From: Candidatus Parcubacteria bacterium
GTDB lineage: Bacteria > Patescibacteriota > Microgenomatia > UBA12405
Direction: 5' to 3'
DNA length: 27,398 nt
NCBI GenBank assembly: GCA_023443725.1
Contig: JAEZTF010000003.1
Location: 1 to 27,398, forward strand
Position numbers and translations under genes: made by a program. Shown one piece after another: positions 1 to 8,203 of this stretch (position 1 is the first letter of the stretch; each line of letters opens with the position of its first letter). The notes below the pieces were generated by a model. It was not told where the DNA came from and did no database searches. It saw nothing but the letters and a program-made list of their open reading frames with translations.

Positions 1-1122
1 ATGATTGGTGCCAATGTTGGTCCAAATGATATTTTAGTTGGTAAAGTTGAACCTCGTGGGGAAAAAGAATTATCTGCAGAAGAAAGATTATTACGCGCAA
101 TTTTCGGTGAAAAAGCTCGTGAAGTTAAAGATACTTCGTTAAGAGTTGCCAACGGCGAAGGTGGTGTTGTAATTAAAGTTGATATCTTAGACAAAGATCA
201 AGGTGACGAACTCGATCCAGGTGTTAATAAAATTGTCAAAGTTTATGTCGCTCAAATCCGACGTATTCAAGAAGGAGACAAAATTGCCGGACGTCATGGA
301 AATAAAGGTGTTCTTTGTCGTATTATGCCTCAATATGATATGCCTCGAACTGAAGATGGTACTCCAATCGATTTAGTTATGTCTCCAATTTCAGTTATTT
401 CTCGTATGAATTTGGGACAAATTTTAGAGACAACTTTAGCTCACGCTGGCCTTTATTTAAACAAAAAATATGCTGTTCCAGTTTTTGAAAAATATAGCGA
501 AGAACAAATTGGTCAAGAATTAAAATCAGCTGGTCTTCCAGAAGATGGAAAAATCCAACTTTATGATGGACGAACTGGTGAACCATACCACCAAAAATCT
601 GTTGTTGGTATTGGTTATATTCTTAAACTTGTTCATATGGTTGATGATAAAGTTCATGCTCGTGCTACTGGTCCATATTCTTTGGTTACTCAACAGCCTC
701 TTGGAGGAAAAGCTCGTATGGGAGGTCAACGTTTAGGAGAAATGGAAGTTTGGGCTCTTGAAGCACATCGTGCTGCTCATACTCTTCAAGAAATGTTAAC
801 TATCAAATCAGATGATGTTGAGGGTAGAACTCATACTTTTCAAGCCATTATCAAGGGTCAGGAAATTCCTGAACCAGCCATTCCAGAATCTTTCAAAGTT
901 TTAACTAAAGAACTTGCTGGTTTAGCTCTAGATATTTCTCCAGTTGGTATAAAAGAAGCTACTGATCTTATTGGTACTAACGAAACAGATGTTCCTGTCG
1001 AACCAGAAATTAGTTTAGAAGTAAATGAAACTTTAGCATCTATCCCCGCCGAGGATGAAGCTGAAGGATTAAATATTACCGATGAATCGGCATCATTAGA
1101 TGATATAAAGGAGGAAGAATAA
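1..1122 (+). CDS. rpoB: RNA polymerase beta subunit, C-terminal part (5' end outside window)
   Basis: The reading frame is open from the first base and encodes the C-terminal 373 residues of the RNA polymerase beta subunit, which forms half of the catalytic cleft. The stretch VGKVEPRGEKELSAEERLLR, followed by IFGEKAREVKDTSLRV, is typical of the beta C-terminal half. KIAGRHGNKGV (about residues 94-104) and GGKARMGGQRLGEMEVWALE (about 234-253) are hallmark beta motifs near the active site and the beta' contact. The gene therefore begins upstream of the window, and the ATG at base 1 is not the true start. The last 50 or so residues after the conserved clamp-contact region form an acidic tail rich in Glu and Asp, longer than the usual beta ending. 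The stop codon overlaps the rpoC start by one base (TAATG), with an AAAGGAGG Shine-Dalgarno inside the rpoB end, so the two subunits are translationally coupled. Confidence 0.97.
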   Translation: MIGANVGPNDILVGKVEPRGEKELSAEERLLRAIFGEKAREVKDTSLRVANGEGGVVIKVDILDKDQGDELDPGVNKIVKVYVAQIRRIQEGDKIAGRHGNKGVLCRIMPQYDMPRTEDGTPIDLVMSPISVISRMNLGQILETTLAHAGLYLNKKYAVPVFEKYSEEQIGQELKSAGLPEDGKIQLYDGRTGEPYHQKSVVGIGYILKLVHMVDDKVHARATGPYSLVTQQPLGGKARMGGQRLGEMEVWALEAHRAAHTLQEMLTIKSDDVEGRTHTFQAIIKGQEIPEPAIPESFKVLTKELAGLALDISPVGIKEATDLIGTNETDVPVEPEISLEVNETLASIPAEDEAEGLNITDESASLDDIKEEE

Positions 1123-4100
1123 TGTTTAATTTTAAAAATATTATTGATTTTGATGGACTCAAAATCAAATTAGCCTCACCTGCAGATATTCTTTCTTGGT
1201 CTCATGGTGAAGTTACAAAACCAGAAACAATTAATTATCGTAGTTGGAGACCTGAAAAAGATGGTCTTTTTTGTGAAAAAATCTTTGGACCTTCACGTGA
1301 TTACGAATGTTATTGTGGAAAATACAAGAAAATTCGTTTTAAGGGTGTAATTTGTGACCGCTGTGGAGTTGAAGTTACTACTTCTAAAGTTCGACGTGAA
1401 CGAATGGGTCACATTAACTTAGCTGCTCCAGTTACTCATCTTTGGTACCTTCGCAATACACCATCTCCAATCGGAGTTATTCTTGATGTTCCTCAAAAAG
1501 ATCTTGAATCAGTTGTTTATTTCACCAAATATTTAGTTACTTCAGTTGATGATTCCAAAAGAAAAGAAGCTGTTGAAAATTTACATCAACATTCTCAACA
1601 AAGATTGGAACAAATTGATGTTGATACTAAAAAAATGGTCGAGTTAAAAACTGATCAAACTGAAGAAGAGAAAAAAGAGCTTAAGAAAAAAATTAAAAAT
1701 AAAGATCAACTTTTAATTGCTCAAGAAGAAAGAACTGTTAAGTTAAAACAAGATATTCAAAAATTAGAAAACAAAGCTCTTAGTGAGAAAAATCGCATTG
1801 AAGGTTTAATTAAATATCTTGAAGATAAGATTCAATCTATTCAAGTTTTAACCACTCTTTCTGATGAAGAAAGTTTTTATCTTTCTCAATTTAAAGCTGA
1901 TATTTTCTTTGAAGCTAAAATGGGTGCTGAAAGTTTATATGAAGTCCTCGACAAGATTGATTTAGTTGAAACAGTTAAAAATCTTAAAAAAGAACTCAAT
2001 AAAACCAGTTCTAAACTTAAGAAAAAGAAAATCATGTACAAAATCCGTATTTTAAACGGCATGATTGAAAACGAAATTAAACCAAGTTCAATGGTATTGA
2101 CTAATGTTCCAGTTGTACCACCAGATCTTCGTCCAATGGTTCAACTTACTGGTGGTCGTTTTGCTACTTCTGATTTAAATGATTTATATCGTCGTTTAAT
2201 CAATCGTAACAATCGTCTTAAAAAATTACTAAAACTTGGAGCTCCAGAAATCATTTTACGAAATGAAAAAAGAATGCTTCAAGAATCAGTTGATATTTTA
2301 ATTGACGCTCAAAAAAGTTCTAAAAATAAACGAAAGAGTTTAAAGAGAGTTCCTCGATCATTATCTGATCTTTTGAGAGGTAAGAAAGGACGTTTCCGAC
2401 GTAACTTACTTGGTAAACGTGTCGATTATTCTGGTCGTTCAGTTATCGTTGTTGGTCCAGAACTTCACCTTGATCAAGTCGGTTTACCAAAAGAAATTGC
2501 TTTGGAAATGTTCAGACCATTCATTCTTCGTGATTTAATGGTTAGTGGAATTGCCCCAAACATTAAAAGTGCTAAAAACTTAATTGATCGTCGTGTCAAC
2601 GAAGTCTATGATATTTTGGAACAAGTTACTAAAAACAAATGTGTTTTGTTAAATCGTGCTCCAACTCTTCATAAACTTTCAATTCAAGCTTTTAAACCAG
2701 TTTTAGTCGATGGATTAGCCATTCGTTTACATCCATGTGTTTGTAAAGGTTTTAACGCTGACTTTGATGGAGACCAAATGGGTGTTCATTTACCACTTTC
2801 CGACATGTCTCAAAAAGAGGCTAGAACATTAATGTTACCTTCTCGTAACTTATTAAAACCTGCCGATAGTACCCCAATTTCTATTCCTACTCAAGGTATG
2901 GCTGTCGGATGTTACTACATCACTTCAGTTCGTTCAGAGGATTTAGAAAAAGAAACTAAAGAAGGTTTCGAAGGTTTGTCAATTTTTGCTGATAAAAACG
3001 AAGCAGAATTAGCTTATCAATCCAAAAAAATTGAATTAAGAGAATTAATTGTTGTTAAAATCAACGATAAACTCATTAAAACTACTTTTGGTCGAATTTG
3101 GTTTAATAAAATTCTTCCAAAAGAATTTGGTTATGTTAACGAAGCTATGGCTGGTTCAAAAGCTCTTAACGATTTAGTTGTTAAATCTCTTGAAATTGCT
3201 GGTCGTATTAAAACTGTTAAATTAATCGATTCTCTCAAAGAAATTGGTTTCAAAGGTTTCACTCTTTCTGGTATTTCATTATCTATGTCAGATTGTGGAT
3301 ATTTAGCTGGTAAAGAAAAAATTATTGAACAAGCCAACAAACAAGTTGCTGAAATCGAAGACAATTATAAATCTGGTTTAATCAGTAACGAAGAAAAGAA
3401 ACGTCTTTCACAAAATCTTTGGTTAGAAAAAACTGAAGAAATTGCTGAAAAAACTTGGGCTACTCTTGACGTTGATTCTCCAATTCGTATCGTTTCTGCC
3501 GCAGGTATCAAACGTGCATCCAAAGATCAAATCAAACAGCTCTCTGGTATGAGAGGACTTATGGTCGATCCTACCGGTAAAATCGTTCAACTTCCAACAA
3601 AATCAAATTTCCGTGAAGGTTTATCAGTTTTTGAATATGTTACTGGTGCCAGAGGTACTCGTAAAGGTTTAGCCGATACCGCTCTTAAAACTGCAGACGC
3701 TGGTTACTTAACCAGAAGATTAGTTGATGCTGCTCATATTTCTATTATTAGAATTGATGACTGTGGTACTGACAAATTTATTACGGTTGATGCTAACGAA
3801 AAAGGTCGAGAAAGATATTTTGGTAAACGTATCTTAGGTAGATATTTAGCCAATGATGTTATTGATCCAAAAACCAAAAAAGTTATTTTAGAAAAAGGTA
3901 CTTTAATTGATCATAATGCTGTTGAATTAATCGAATCTAAAGAAATTCAAACAGTAGATGTTCGCTCTCCACTCACTTGTAGTGCTGAAACTGGTCTTTG
4001 TAGTAAATGTTATGGTTGGGATTTATCTACTCGAAAAGCAGTTGATATTGGTGTTCCAGTTGGAACTATCGCTGCTCAATCAGTTGGTGAACCAGGTACT

Positions 4101-4853
4101 CAGCTTACCCTTCGTACCAAACACACTGGAGGAGTCGTTGGAACCGACGTTACCCAAGGTTTGCCACGTATCCAAGAATTATTCGAAATTCGTATGCCAA
4201 AGGTTCCTTCACCTTTAGCCGAAATTAACGGTAAAGTTAAAGTTAAAGAAACTATTGATGGTTATGAAATTAAGCTTACTGGTAAAGATGAAAATAATAC
4301 TGCAAAAGTAATTACTTATATCTTGCCATTAAATGCTAATCTCTTAGTTGCCGATGGTGATCTTATTGGCCAGGGCACTCAATTATGTTCTGGTTCTCTT
4401 GATGTACGAGAAATCATGTCTGTTAAAGGCATTGAAGCTGCTCAAAAATATCTTATTAACAGTATCCAAAGTGTTTATGAATCTCAGGGTATTACTATCC
4501 ACGATAAACATTTGGAAGTCATAGTTAAAGAAATGAGTGGCAAAATTAAAATTGAAGACCCAGGTGATACTAATTTCTTATTTGGCCAAATCATTACTAT
4601 GGCGGTATTCAATGCTGCTAATAAAGAGATTGAATCCAAAAAGGGTAAACTAGCTGTTGGAAAACGAGTTTTGTTAGGTCTTATTCAGTCTGCTCTAAGT
4701 ACTGGATCATGGCTTTCTGCTGCTTCGTTCCAACAAACCACTAGTGTATTAACCGAAGCTTCCTTAATAGCTGAAGTCGACAACTTGATTGGCTTAAAGG
4801 AAAATGTTATTATCGGACGTCTTATTCCTGTGAGTAAGCATCAAAATCAATAA
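1122..4853 (+). CDS. rpoC: RNA polymerase beta' subunit
   Basis: This 1243-residue protein is the catalytic beta' subunit. An N-terminal zinc site is visible at C63, C65, C78 and C81. The Mg-binding motif NADFDGDQ places the catalytic aspartates at D547, D549 and D551. The switch/rudder region reads GRFRRNLLGKRVDYSGRSVI, and the second zinc cluster (CSAETGLCSKC) precedes GEPGTQLTLRTKHTGG. Between the conserved YLVTSVDD (about residue 140) and LSDEESFYLSQF (about 245) there are some 75 extra residues rich in Lys, Glu and Gln that read as a coiled coil; shorter beta' proteins such as that of Bacillus lack them. The start is fixed by AAAGGAGG at 1107-1114 and by the one-base overlap with rpoB. 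rpsL follows after four bases, so rpoB-rpoC-rpsL-rpsG reads as one transcript ending at the terminator near 5801. Confidence 0.98.
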   Translation: MFNFKNIIDFDGLKIKLASPADILSWSHGEVTKPETINYRSWRPEKDGLFCEKIFGPSRDYECYCGKYKKIRFKGVICDRCGVEVTTSKVRRERMGHINLAAPVTHLWYLRNTPSPIGVILDVPQKDLESVVYFTKYLVTSVDDSKRKEAVENLHQHSQQRLEQIDVDTKKMVELKTDQTEEEKKELKKKIKNKDQLLIAQEERTVKLKQDIQKLENKALSEKNRIEGLIKYLEDKIQSIQVLTTLSDEESFYLSQFKADIFFEAKMGAESLYEVLDKIDLVETVKNLKKELNKTSSKLKKKKIMYKIRILNGMIENEIKPSSMVLTNVPVVPPDLRPMVQLTGGRFATSDLNDLYRRLINRNNRLKKLLKLGAPEIILRNEKRMLQESVDILIDAQKSSKNKRKSLKRVPRSLSDLLRGKKGRFRRNLLGKRVDYSGRSVIVVGPELHLDQVGLPKEIALEMFRPFILRDLMVSGIAPNIKSAKNLIDRRVNEVYDILEQVTKNKCVLLNRAPTLHKLSIQAFKPVLVDGLAIRLHPCVCKGFNADFDGDQMGVHLPLSDMSQKEARTLMLPSRNLLKPADSTPISIPTQGMAVGCYYITSVRSEDLEKETKEGFEGLSIFADKNEAELAYQSKKIELRELIVVKINDKLIKTTFGRIWFNKILPKEFGYVNEAMAGSKALNDLVVKSLEIAGRIKTVKLIDSLKEIGFKGFTLSGISLSMSDCGYLAGKEKIIEQANKQVAEIEDNYKSGLISNEEKKRLSQNLWLEKTEEIAEKTWATLDVDSPIRIVSAAGIKRASKDQIKQLSGMRGLMVDPTGKIVQLPTKSNFREGLSVFEYVTGARGTRKGLADTALKTADAGYLTRRLVDAAHISIIRIDDCGTDKFITVDANEKGRERYFGKRILGRYLANDVIDPKTKKVILEKGTLIDHNAVELIESKEIQTVDVRSPLTCSAETGLCSKCYGWDLSTRKAVDIGVPVGTIAAQSVGEPGTQLTLRTKHTGGVVGTDVTQGLPRIQELFEIRMPKVPSPLAEINGKVKVKETIDGYEIKLTGKDENNTAKVITYILPLNANLLVADGDLIGQGTQLCSGSLDVREIMSVKGIEAAQKYLINSIQSVYESQGITIHDKHLEVIVKEMSGKIKIEDPGDTNFLFGQIITMAVFNAANKEIESKKGKLAVGKRVLLGLIQSALSTGSWLSAASFQQTTSVLTEASLIAEVDNLIGLKENVIIGRLIPVSKHQNQ

Positions 4854-4857
4854 AAAT

Positions 4858-5280
4858 ATGCCAACATTTAATCAACTTATAAAAAAAGGTCGAGTTGTCA
4901 GAATTAAGAAACTTAAAACTGGTGCTCTTCGTAAAAATTTTAATAGTGTCAAAAATAATTTTGTCACTAGTATTAATCCTTTTAAAAAAGGAGTCGTTAC
5001 TGTGGTCAAAACTATGACTCCAAAAAAACCACATTCAGCTTTACGAAAAATTTGTAAAGTTAAATTAAGCAATCGTAACTTAGTTACTGCTTATATTCCC
5101 GGTATAGGTCACAACCTTGCAGAGCACAGTATTATCTCTATTCGTGGAGGTCGTGTCCGAGATTTACCTGGTGTCCGTTATCATGTTGTTCGAGGTAAAT
5201 TCGATGCTGGTGCGGTTGAAGGTCGTCTTCAATCTCGTAGTAAATATGGTGCCAAGAAACCATCAGTTAAATCAAATTAA
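4858..5280 (+). CDS. rpsL: 30S ribosomal protein S12
   Basis: S12 lies at the decoding centre of the small subunit and helps set translational accuracy. The 140-residue product has the family core TPKKPHSALRK (residues 54-64), GHNLAEHS, and IRGGRVRDLPGVRYHVVRG (95-113). It is about 15 residues longer than E. coli S12 because the region before TPKK is expanded, and the CPQKRGVC segment is replaced by INPFKKGVV. K56 corresponds to E. coli K43 (Met counted) and is retained. R101 replaces K88, a position where Lys-to-Arg is a known streptomycin-resistance substitution, and the neighbouring D102 (site of methylthiolation in some bacteria) is kept. No Shine-Dalgarno is visible: the stop of rpoC is followed by AAAAAT and the ATG, so coupling to rpoC translation is likely. 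Confidence 0.97.
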   Translation: MPTFNQLIKKGRVVRIKKLKTGALRKNFNSVKNNFVTSINPFKKGVVTVVKTMTPKKPHSALRKICKVKLSNRNLVTAYIPGIGHNLAEHSIISIRGGRVRDLPGVRYHVVRGKFDAGAVEGRLQSRSKYGAKKPSVKSN

Positions 5281-5300
5281 TTATTACTTTATAAATAAAA

Positions 5301-5783
5301 ATGTCTAGAAAAGGAACCAGTAAAATTAGAAAAGTGGAACCAGATGCCATTTATGGTAGCGTCACTATTTCTAAAATAATCAATTATGCCATGATGGATG
5401 GTAAAAAAGCTGTTGCCGAGAAACAAATTTATCAAGCTTTAGATCTTATTAAAAAAGACTTTCCAAATGAGTCAGAAATTGATGTCATTGAAAGAGCTTT
5501 AGAAAATATTCGTCCTAAAGTTGAAGTTCGTCCTCGTCGTATTGGTGGTGCTGTTTATCAAGTTCCAACTCCAGTTCGAGGTAATCGTCAAAACTCATTA
5601 GCTATTCGATGGTTTATTACCGCCGCTAGAGCTCGTGCCAACAAACAATTCCATTCTTTTGCTGAAAAATTAGCTGCTGAAATTAATGATGCTCTCAATA
5701 ATTCCGGTGCTGCTGTTGCCAAAAGATTAGAAGTCGAACGTATGGCCGATGCTAACAAAGCTTTCGCTCATTTACGTTGGTAA
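5301..5783 (+). CDS. rpsG: 30S ribosomal protein S7
   Basis: S7 nucleates assembly of the 30S head and contacts E-site tRNA. The 160-residue product carries the family signatures: GSVTISKIINYAMMDGKKAVAE near the N-terminus, the basic beta-hairpin stretch RPKVEVRPRRIGGAVYQVP (about residues 71-89), and the C-terminal SFAEKLAAEINDALNNSGAA and KRLEVERMADANKAFAHLRW. The length is normal. The gene follows rpsL after 20 A/T-rich bases with no Shine-Dalgarno, and it is the last gene of the rpoB transcription unit: a strong hairpin terminator follows 17 bases after the stop. In many bacteria fusA and tuf would come next; here they are about 9.7 kb downstream. Confidence 0.97.
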   Translation: MSRKGTSKIRKVEPDAIYGSVTISKIINYAMMDGKKAVAEKQIYQALDLIKKDFPNESEIDVIERALENIRPKVEVRPRRIGGAVYQVPTPVRGNRQNSLAIRWFITAARARANKQFHSFAEKLAAEINDALNNSGAAVAKRLEVERMADANKAFAHLRW

Positions 5784-5800
5784 TTTTGATTTAAATTTTA

Positions 5801-5835
5801 AAACCCTCTCTGATATTGTTTAGAGAGGGTTTTTG
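5801..5835 (+). terminator. Rho-independent terminator of the rpoBC-rpsL-rpsG unit
   Basis: An 11-bp perfect stem pairs AAACCCTCTCT (5801-5811) with AGAGAGGGTTT (5822-5832). The loop has 10 bases, and the T-run starts within the 3' arm and continues to 5834. It lies 17 bases after the rpsG stop and immediately upstream of the promoter-like boxes of the next gene. Confidence 0.9.
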
Positions 5836-5836
5836 T

Positions 5837-5842
5837 TATACT
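5837..5842 (+). promoter_or_regulatory. Putative -10 box for a near-leaderless transcript
   Basis: TATACT stands at 5837-5842 and is repeated at 5843-5848, directly after the upstream terminator. The ATG at 5851 begins only 8 bases after the first box. There is no Shine-Dalgarno and almost no room for a 5' leader. The -35 region is poor. The pattern matches those before 8300, 10820 and 15367. Confidence 0.5.
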
Positions 5843-5850
5843 TATACTAT

Positions 5851-7254
5851 ATGTCATTGTTTTCTAAACCCAAAGTGGTCTTTTGGCCAAAAGATAAATC
5901 CTTAGAAATTTATATTGATAAAAAAGAAAATAACCATTTCACTTTGGATATTAATTTGTGGCAAGAAAATAGCGATAAAGATCTTGAATCCCTAACCAAC
6001 TATCTTTCTCAAAATAAAATTAATGAATGTTCTGTTTTATTACCAGATGATGTCATTCTCACTAAATCATTCATTTATGACACCAAAATTGATCAAATCG
6101 ACAAAAAAGAAGTAATTGGTCTAGCTGAGAGTTTTGTTCCTTTTAAAATTGATCCAGAGTCAATTAATTACACTTTAATTCAAGAAACCAACAAAACCAT
6201 AATTCAATCAACTATTTTTGATGTATCAAAAATGGCTATTCTTAGGAATAACTTAACTAAACTTAGTCTTCAAATAAACAATTTCACTTCAGTTTCTAGC
6301 GCTATTTCCAAAGTCCTTTCACATATTTATACCAATCAATTTTTCTTAATTTATCCACTTAATGACAATGAATATACTCTTTTATTATCTAAAAATAACA
6401 TTGTTTATCTGACTAATAATTTCAAAGGTTCATCACTAGATATTCAAAAGACTATTAATTATTCCAATCTTTATTTTTCCACCCCTGCCAACAAAGTTTA
6501 TTATCCAGAAAATAAAGACTTAGAAATTATTACTACCGCTGAAATTGAAAAAACTTCCTATAATGAGAGTCAAATTGCTCAGAATTTAAATAAATCTGCT
6601 AATTTACCTTTGCCTGTTTTGGGTGAGTTTAGTGTTATAATCAATAATCCCCAAGATATTAATTCATCGGGAGTTAAAAAAATGAATAATAAGAAAAATA
6701 TATTGCCAATCATTGCTGTTCTTATTTTTACAGCAGCCCTAGTTTCTTTTATAGTTTATTTTGTATCTAGTAAAAACTCAGAAGATACCGATAAAACTAC
6801 TCAAGATATTACTCCAACAACTATTGTTGAAAATACTATTGAATCAACTCCAACTCCAATGGTTACCTTAGCTGAAGTTGATAAGGATATTAAAATCCAA
6901 GTTTTAAATGCTACCGATATTAACGGTCAAGCTGCTACTATCAAATCAAAATTAGTTGGTCTAGGTTTTGAAAACGTTACCGTTGGTAACGCTAGTGCTA
7001 ATGCTACAGAAAATTCTGTTCAAGCTAAAACCAAAGAAGTTGCTTCCTATTTTGAATCTAATTTAGGAGACTTTTTTGCTGGAGAATATACTAGTGATCT
7101 AAAATCTAGTTCTACTTATGATGTTGTTTTTACTATTGGTACTGATTTAAGTAAATCTTCTTCATCTGTCAAGACTACTGTTACTCCAACCAAAACAGCC
7201 ACAGCCACTCCAACTAAAAAAGTCACAGCTACTCCAACCGAAGCCGAAGAATAA
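5851..7254 (+). CDS. Single-pass membrane protein: possibly PilM-like cytoplasmic half, LytR_C-like outer domain
   Basis: The gene encodes about 467 residues when started at ATG 5851; a TTG six codons earlier lies in the terminator tail and is unlikely. Residues 1-275 form a soluble region with weak resemblance to PilM-type, actin-fold pilus assembly proteins, judged from the beginning FSKPKVVFWPKDKSLEIYI and the alternating beta/alpha pattern. Residues about 284-306 are a clear transmembrane helix (ILPIIAVLIFTAALVSFIVY). A Thr/Pro-rich linker follows. Residues about 347-431 begin KIQVLNATDINGQA and resemble the LytR C-terminal domain (LytR_C), found outside the membrane in cell-envelope proteins. 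The end is a Thr/Pro/Lys tail with TPTK-like repeats. It appears to be a single-gene unit between two terminators. The role is inferred as envelope or pilus-related; the PilM-like assignment is uncertain, while the membrane topology is well supported. Confidence 0.7.
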   Translation: MSLFSKPKVVFWPKDKSLEIYIDKKENNHFTLDINLWQENSDKDLESLTNYLSQNKINECSVLLPDDVILTKSFIYDTKIDQIDKKEVIGLAESFVPFKIDPESINYTLIQETNKTIIQSTIFDVSKMAILRNNLTKLSLQINNFTSVSSAISKVLSHIYTNQFFLIYPLNDNEYTLLLSKNNIVYLTNNFKGSSLDIQKTINYSNLYFSTPANKVYYPENKDLEIITTAEIEKTSYNESQIAQNLNKSANLPLPVLGEFSVIINNPQDINSSGVKKMNNKKNILPIIAVLIFTAALVSFIVYFVSSKNSEDTDKTTQDITPTTIVENTIESTPTPMVTLAEVDKDIKIQVLNATDINGQAATIKSKLVGLGFENVTVGNASANATENSVQAKTKEVASYFESNLGDFFAGEYTSDLKSSSTYDVVFTIGTDLSKSSSSVKTTVTPTKTATATPTKKVTATPTEAEE

Positions 7255-7271
7255 AATTTATTTTAATTTTT

Positions 7272-7299
7272 AAATCCCTCACTCCAGTGGGGGATTTTT
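7272..7299 (+). terminator. Rho-independent terminator
   Basis: AAATCCCTCAC (7272-7282) pairs with GTGGGGGATTT (7287-7297) in an 11-bp stem with one G-T wobble and a 4-base loop, followed by more T residues. It lies 17 bases after the stop of the gene ending at 7254. Reverse-strand reading also gives a short T-run, so it may act weakly in both directions. Confidence 0.88.
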
Positions 7300-7314
7300 A
7301 GTTTTAAATTTTTC

Positions 7315-7368
7315 CAAATTAAAACCCCGGATTGAAAATAATGCTTACGCATCATTTCCTCTCCGGGG
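7315..7368 (-). terminator. Terminator of the Nudix gene, reverse strand
   Basis: Reading the reverse strand, CCCCGGA (complement of 7362-7368) pairs with TCCGGGG (7325-7331). Inside the loop a second hairpin pairs ATGATGC with GCATTAT around GTAA, separated from the outer stem by a symmetrical internal loop. TTTT follows the 3' arm. The structure starts six bases beyond the Nudix stop codon. The composite two-helix shape recalls the terminator of the zinc-ribbon gene at 18138-18229. Confidence 0.8.
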
Positions 7369-7374
7369 CGGGTT

Positions 7375-8043
7375 CTAAACAGGATTGTTATTGTTGTAGA
7401 GCAGGTATTTTATTGCGAAGGCCCAAGCGTTGTTGACGAGACCATCCATGCCCAGCGGAAAATCTTCAATTGGAAATTCAAAATTTCCAAAGATTTTTTC
7501 TCCTTCAGGTGCAACAGTTTGCTTTATTTGCTCGTATGCGGCAATAAAATAGTTGGGGCAAGTTCTGGTGTTTGCTCTGTTTGCAGAAGCATAACCAACC
7601 GGCTTGACGTCGATCAGTTTGATTCCAGCCTCTTCAAGCGATTCTCGACGAGAAACAGCTTCAGGTGATTCGCCTGTATATATGGCAAAACCGCCAGGGA
7701 AAGAGTAGCAGGTTACACCTTGGACACCGTTGATATGGTCATAGATAACCGGTCGTTCTTGCTGGAAACATCTGACATAATACTTGCCATCATCACCTTT
7801 TCTCACTGGTACAGTGATTGCTCCGGGGGTTGCTAACCCAGTTGTTGGATCGATAGGTCCATCATCCCACAACATAAAGTCGTAGGCGAAAGTTCCATCA
7901 TCCTTCAACATTGCCGAGTGTGTAAAAGAACCAAGGCTGGGGTTTTTAAACCCAACGATTCGATCTCCTTCAATCGTCGGCGTCCATCCACATTTTTTGT
8001 CTGCAGGTACTGTAACCTCCGTGATTTTTTTAATAGACGACAT
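7375..8043 (-). CDS. Nudix hydrolase family protein
   Basis: This 222-residue protein has a recognisable Nudix box at residues 117-141: G117-G118, E125, then R133-E134-S-L-E137-E138-A-G140-I. The catalytic REXXEEXG core is intact, so hydrolysis of a nucleoside diphosphate linked to another moiety is likely; the substrate cannot be read. There is one extra residue between the GG pair and E125 compared with the classic GX5EX7REUXEEXGU spacing. The roughly 110-residue N-terminal region carries the beta-strand pattern usual before a Nudix box, as in ADP-ribose pyrophosphatase-like enzymes. The start ATG is preceded by GAAAGG and AGG, giving a usable Shine-Dalgarno. The gene is a monocistron with a strong promoter, a structured leader of about 150 nt and its own terminator. 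It ends in TAG, shared only with the gene at 17888. Hand-counting four 60-base lines gave 106 G+C of 240. Confidence 0.85.
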   Translation of the reverse strand: MSSIKKITEVTVPADKKCGWTPTIEGDRIVGFKNPSLGSFTHSAMLKDDGTFAYDFMLWDDGPIDPTTGLATPGAITVPVRKGDDGKYYVRCFQQERPVIYDHINGVQGVTCYSFPGGFAIYTGESPEAVSRRESLEEAGIKLIDVKPVGYASANRANTRTCPNYFIAAYEQIKQTVAPEGEKIFGNFEFPIEDFPLGMDGLVNNAWAFAIKYLLYNNNNPV

Positions 8044-8073
8044 AAGACACTACCTAACCTTTCTTTTTTATTT

Positions 8074-8162
8074 TTTAATAAGTGGGAATCTAAATCTAAA
8101 AAATTAGAATCAAGTTTCCACTTATTAAATCAACAATCCTATTTTAATGTGCGAGATTATTG
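8074..8162 (-). promoter_or_regulatory. Structured leader RNA of the Nudix gene (copy A of a two-copy element)
   Basis: Read on the reverse strand, hairpin P1 pairs CAATAATCT (8154-8162) with GGATTGTTG (8131-8139), nine pairs with wobbles, around a 14-base loop beginning CGCAC. One base later, helix P2 pairs TTTAATAAGTGG (8118-8129) with CCACTTATTAAA (8074-8085), 12 perfect pairs. Inside P2 an internal loop opposes AAACTT to AGATTC and is capped by a short helix (TCTAA with TTAGA) around TTTT. The same order, loop sequences and loop sizes occur at 17774-17854, with different helix sequences. The 3' arm of P2 can instead pair TTATT with AATAA just downstream (8068-8081), closer to the Shine-Dalgarno. 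A regulatory RNA is inferred; the ligand or signal is unknown. Confidence 0.7.
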
Positions 8163-8203
8163 TCTATAAATTCGTTTTGAATAGATTTTCAATAATTCGA
8201 ACA

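Noticed and set aside
3131..3364. Reverse-strand frame inside rpoC
   Set aside because: Shadow of a strongly conserved gene in another frame, without start signals.
7918..8169. Forward-strand reading frame of 83 codons over the Nudix start and leader
   Set aside because: It is antisense to the Nudix N-terminus and to the structured leader, has no recognisable domain and no promoter or ribosome-binding site of its own.
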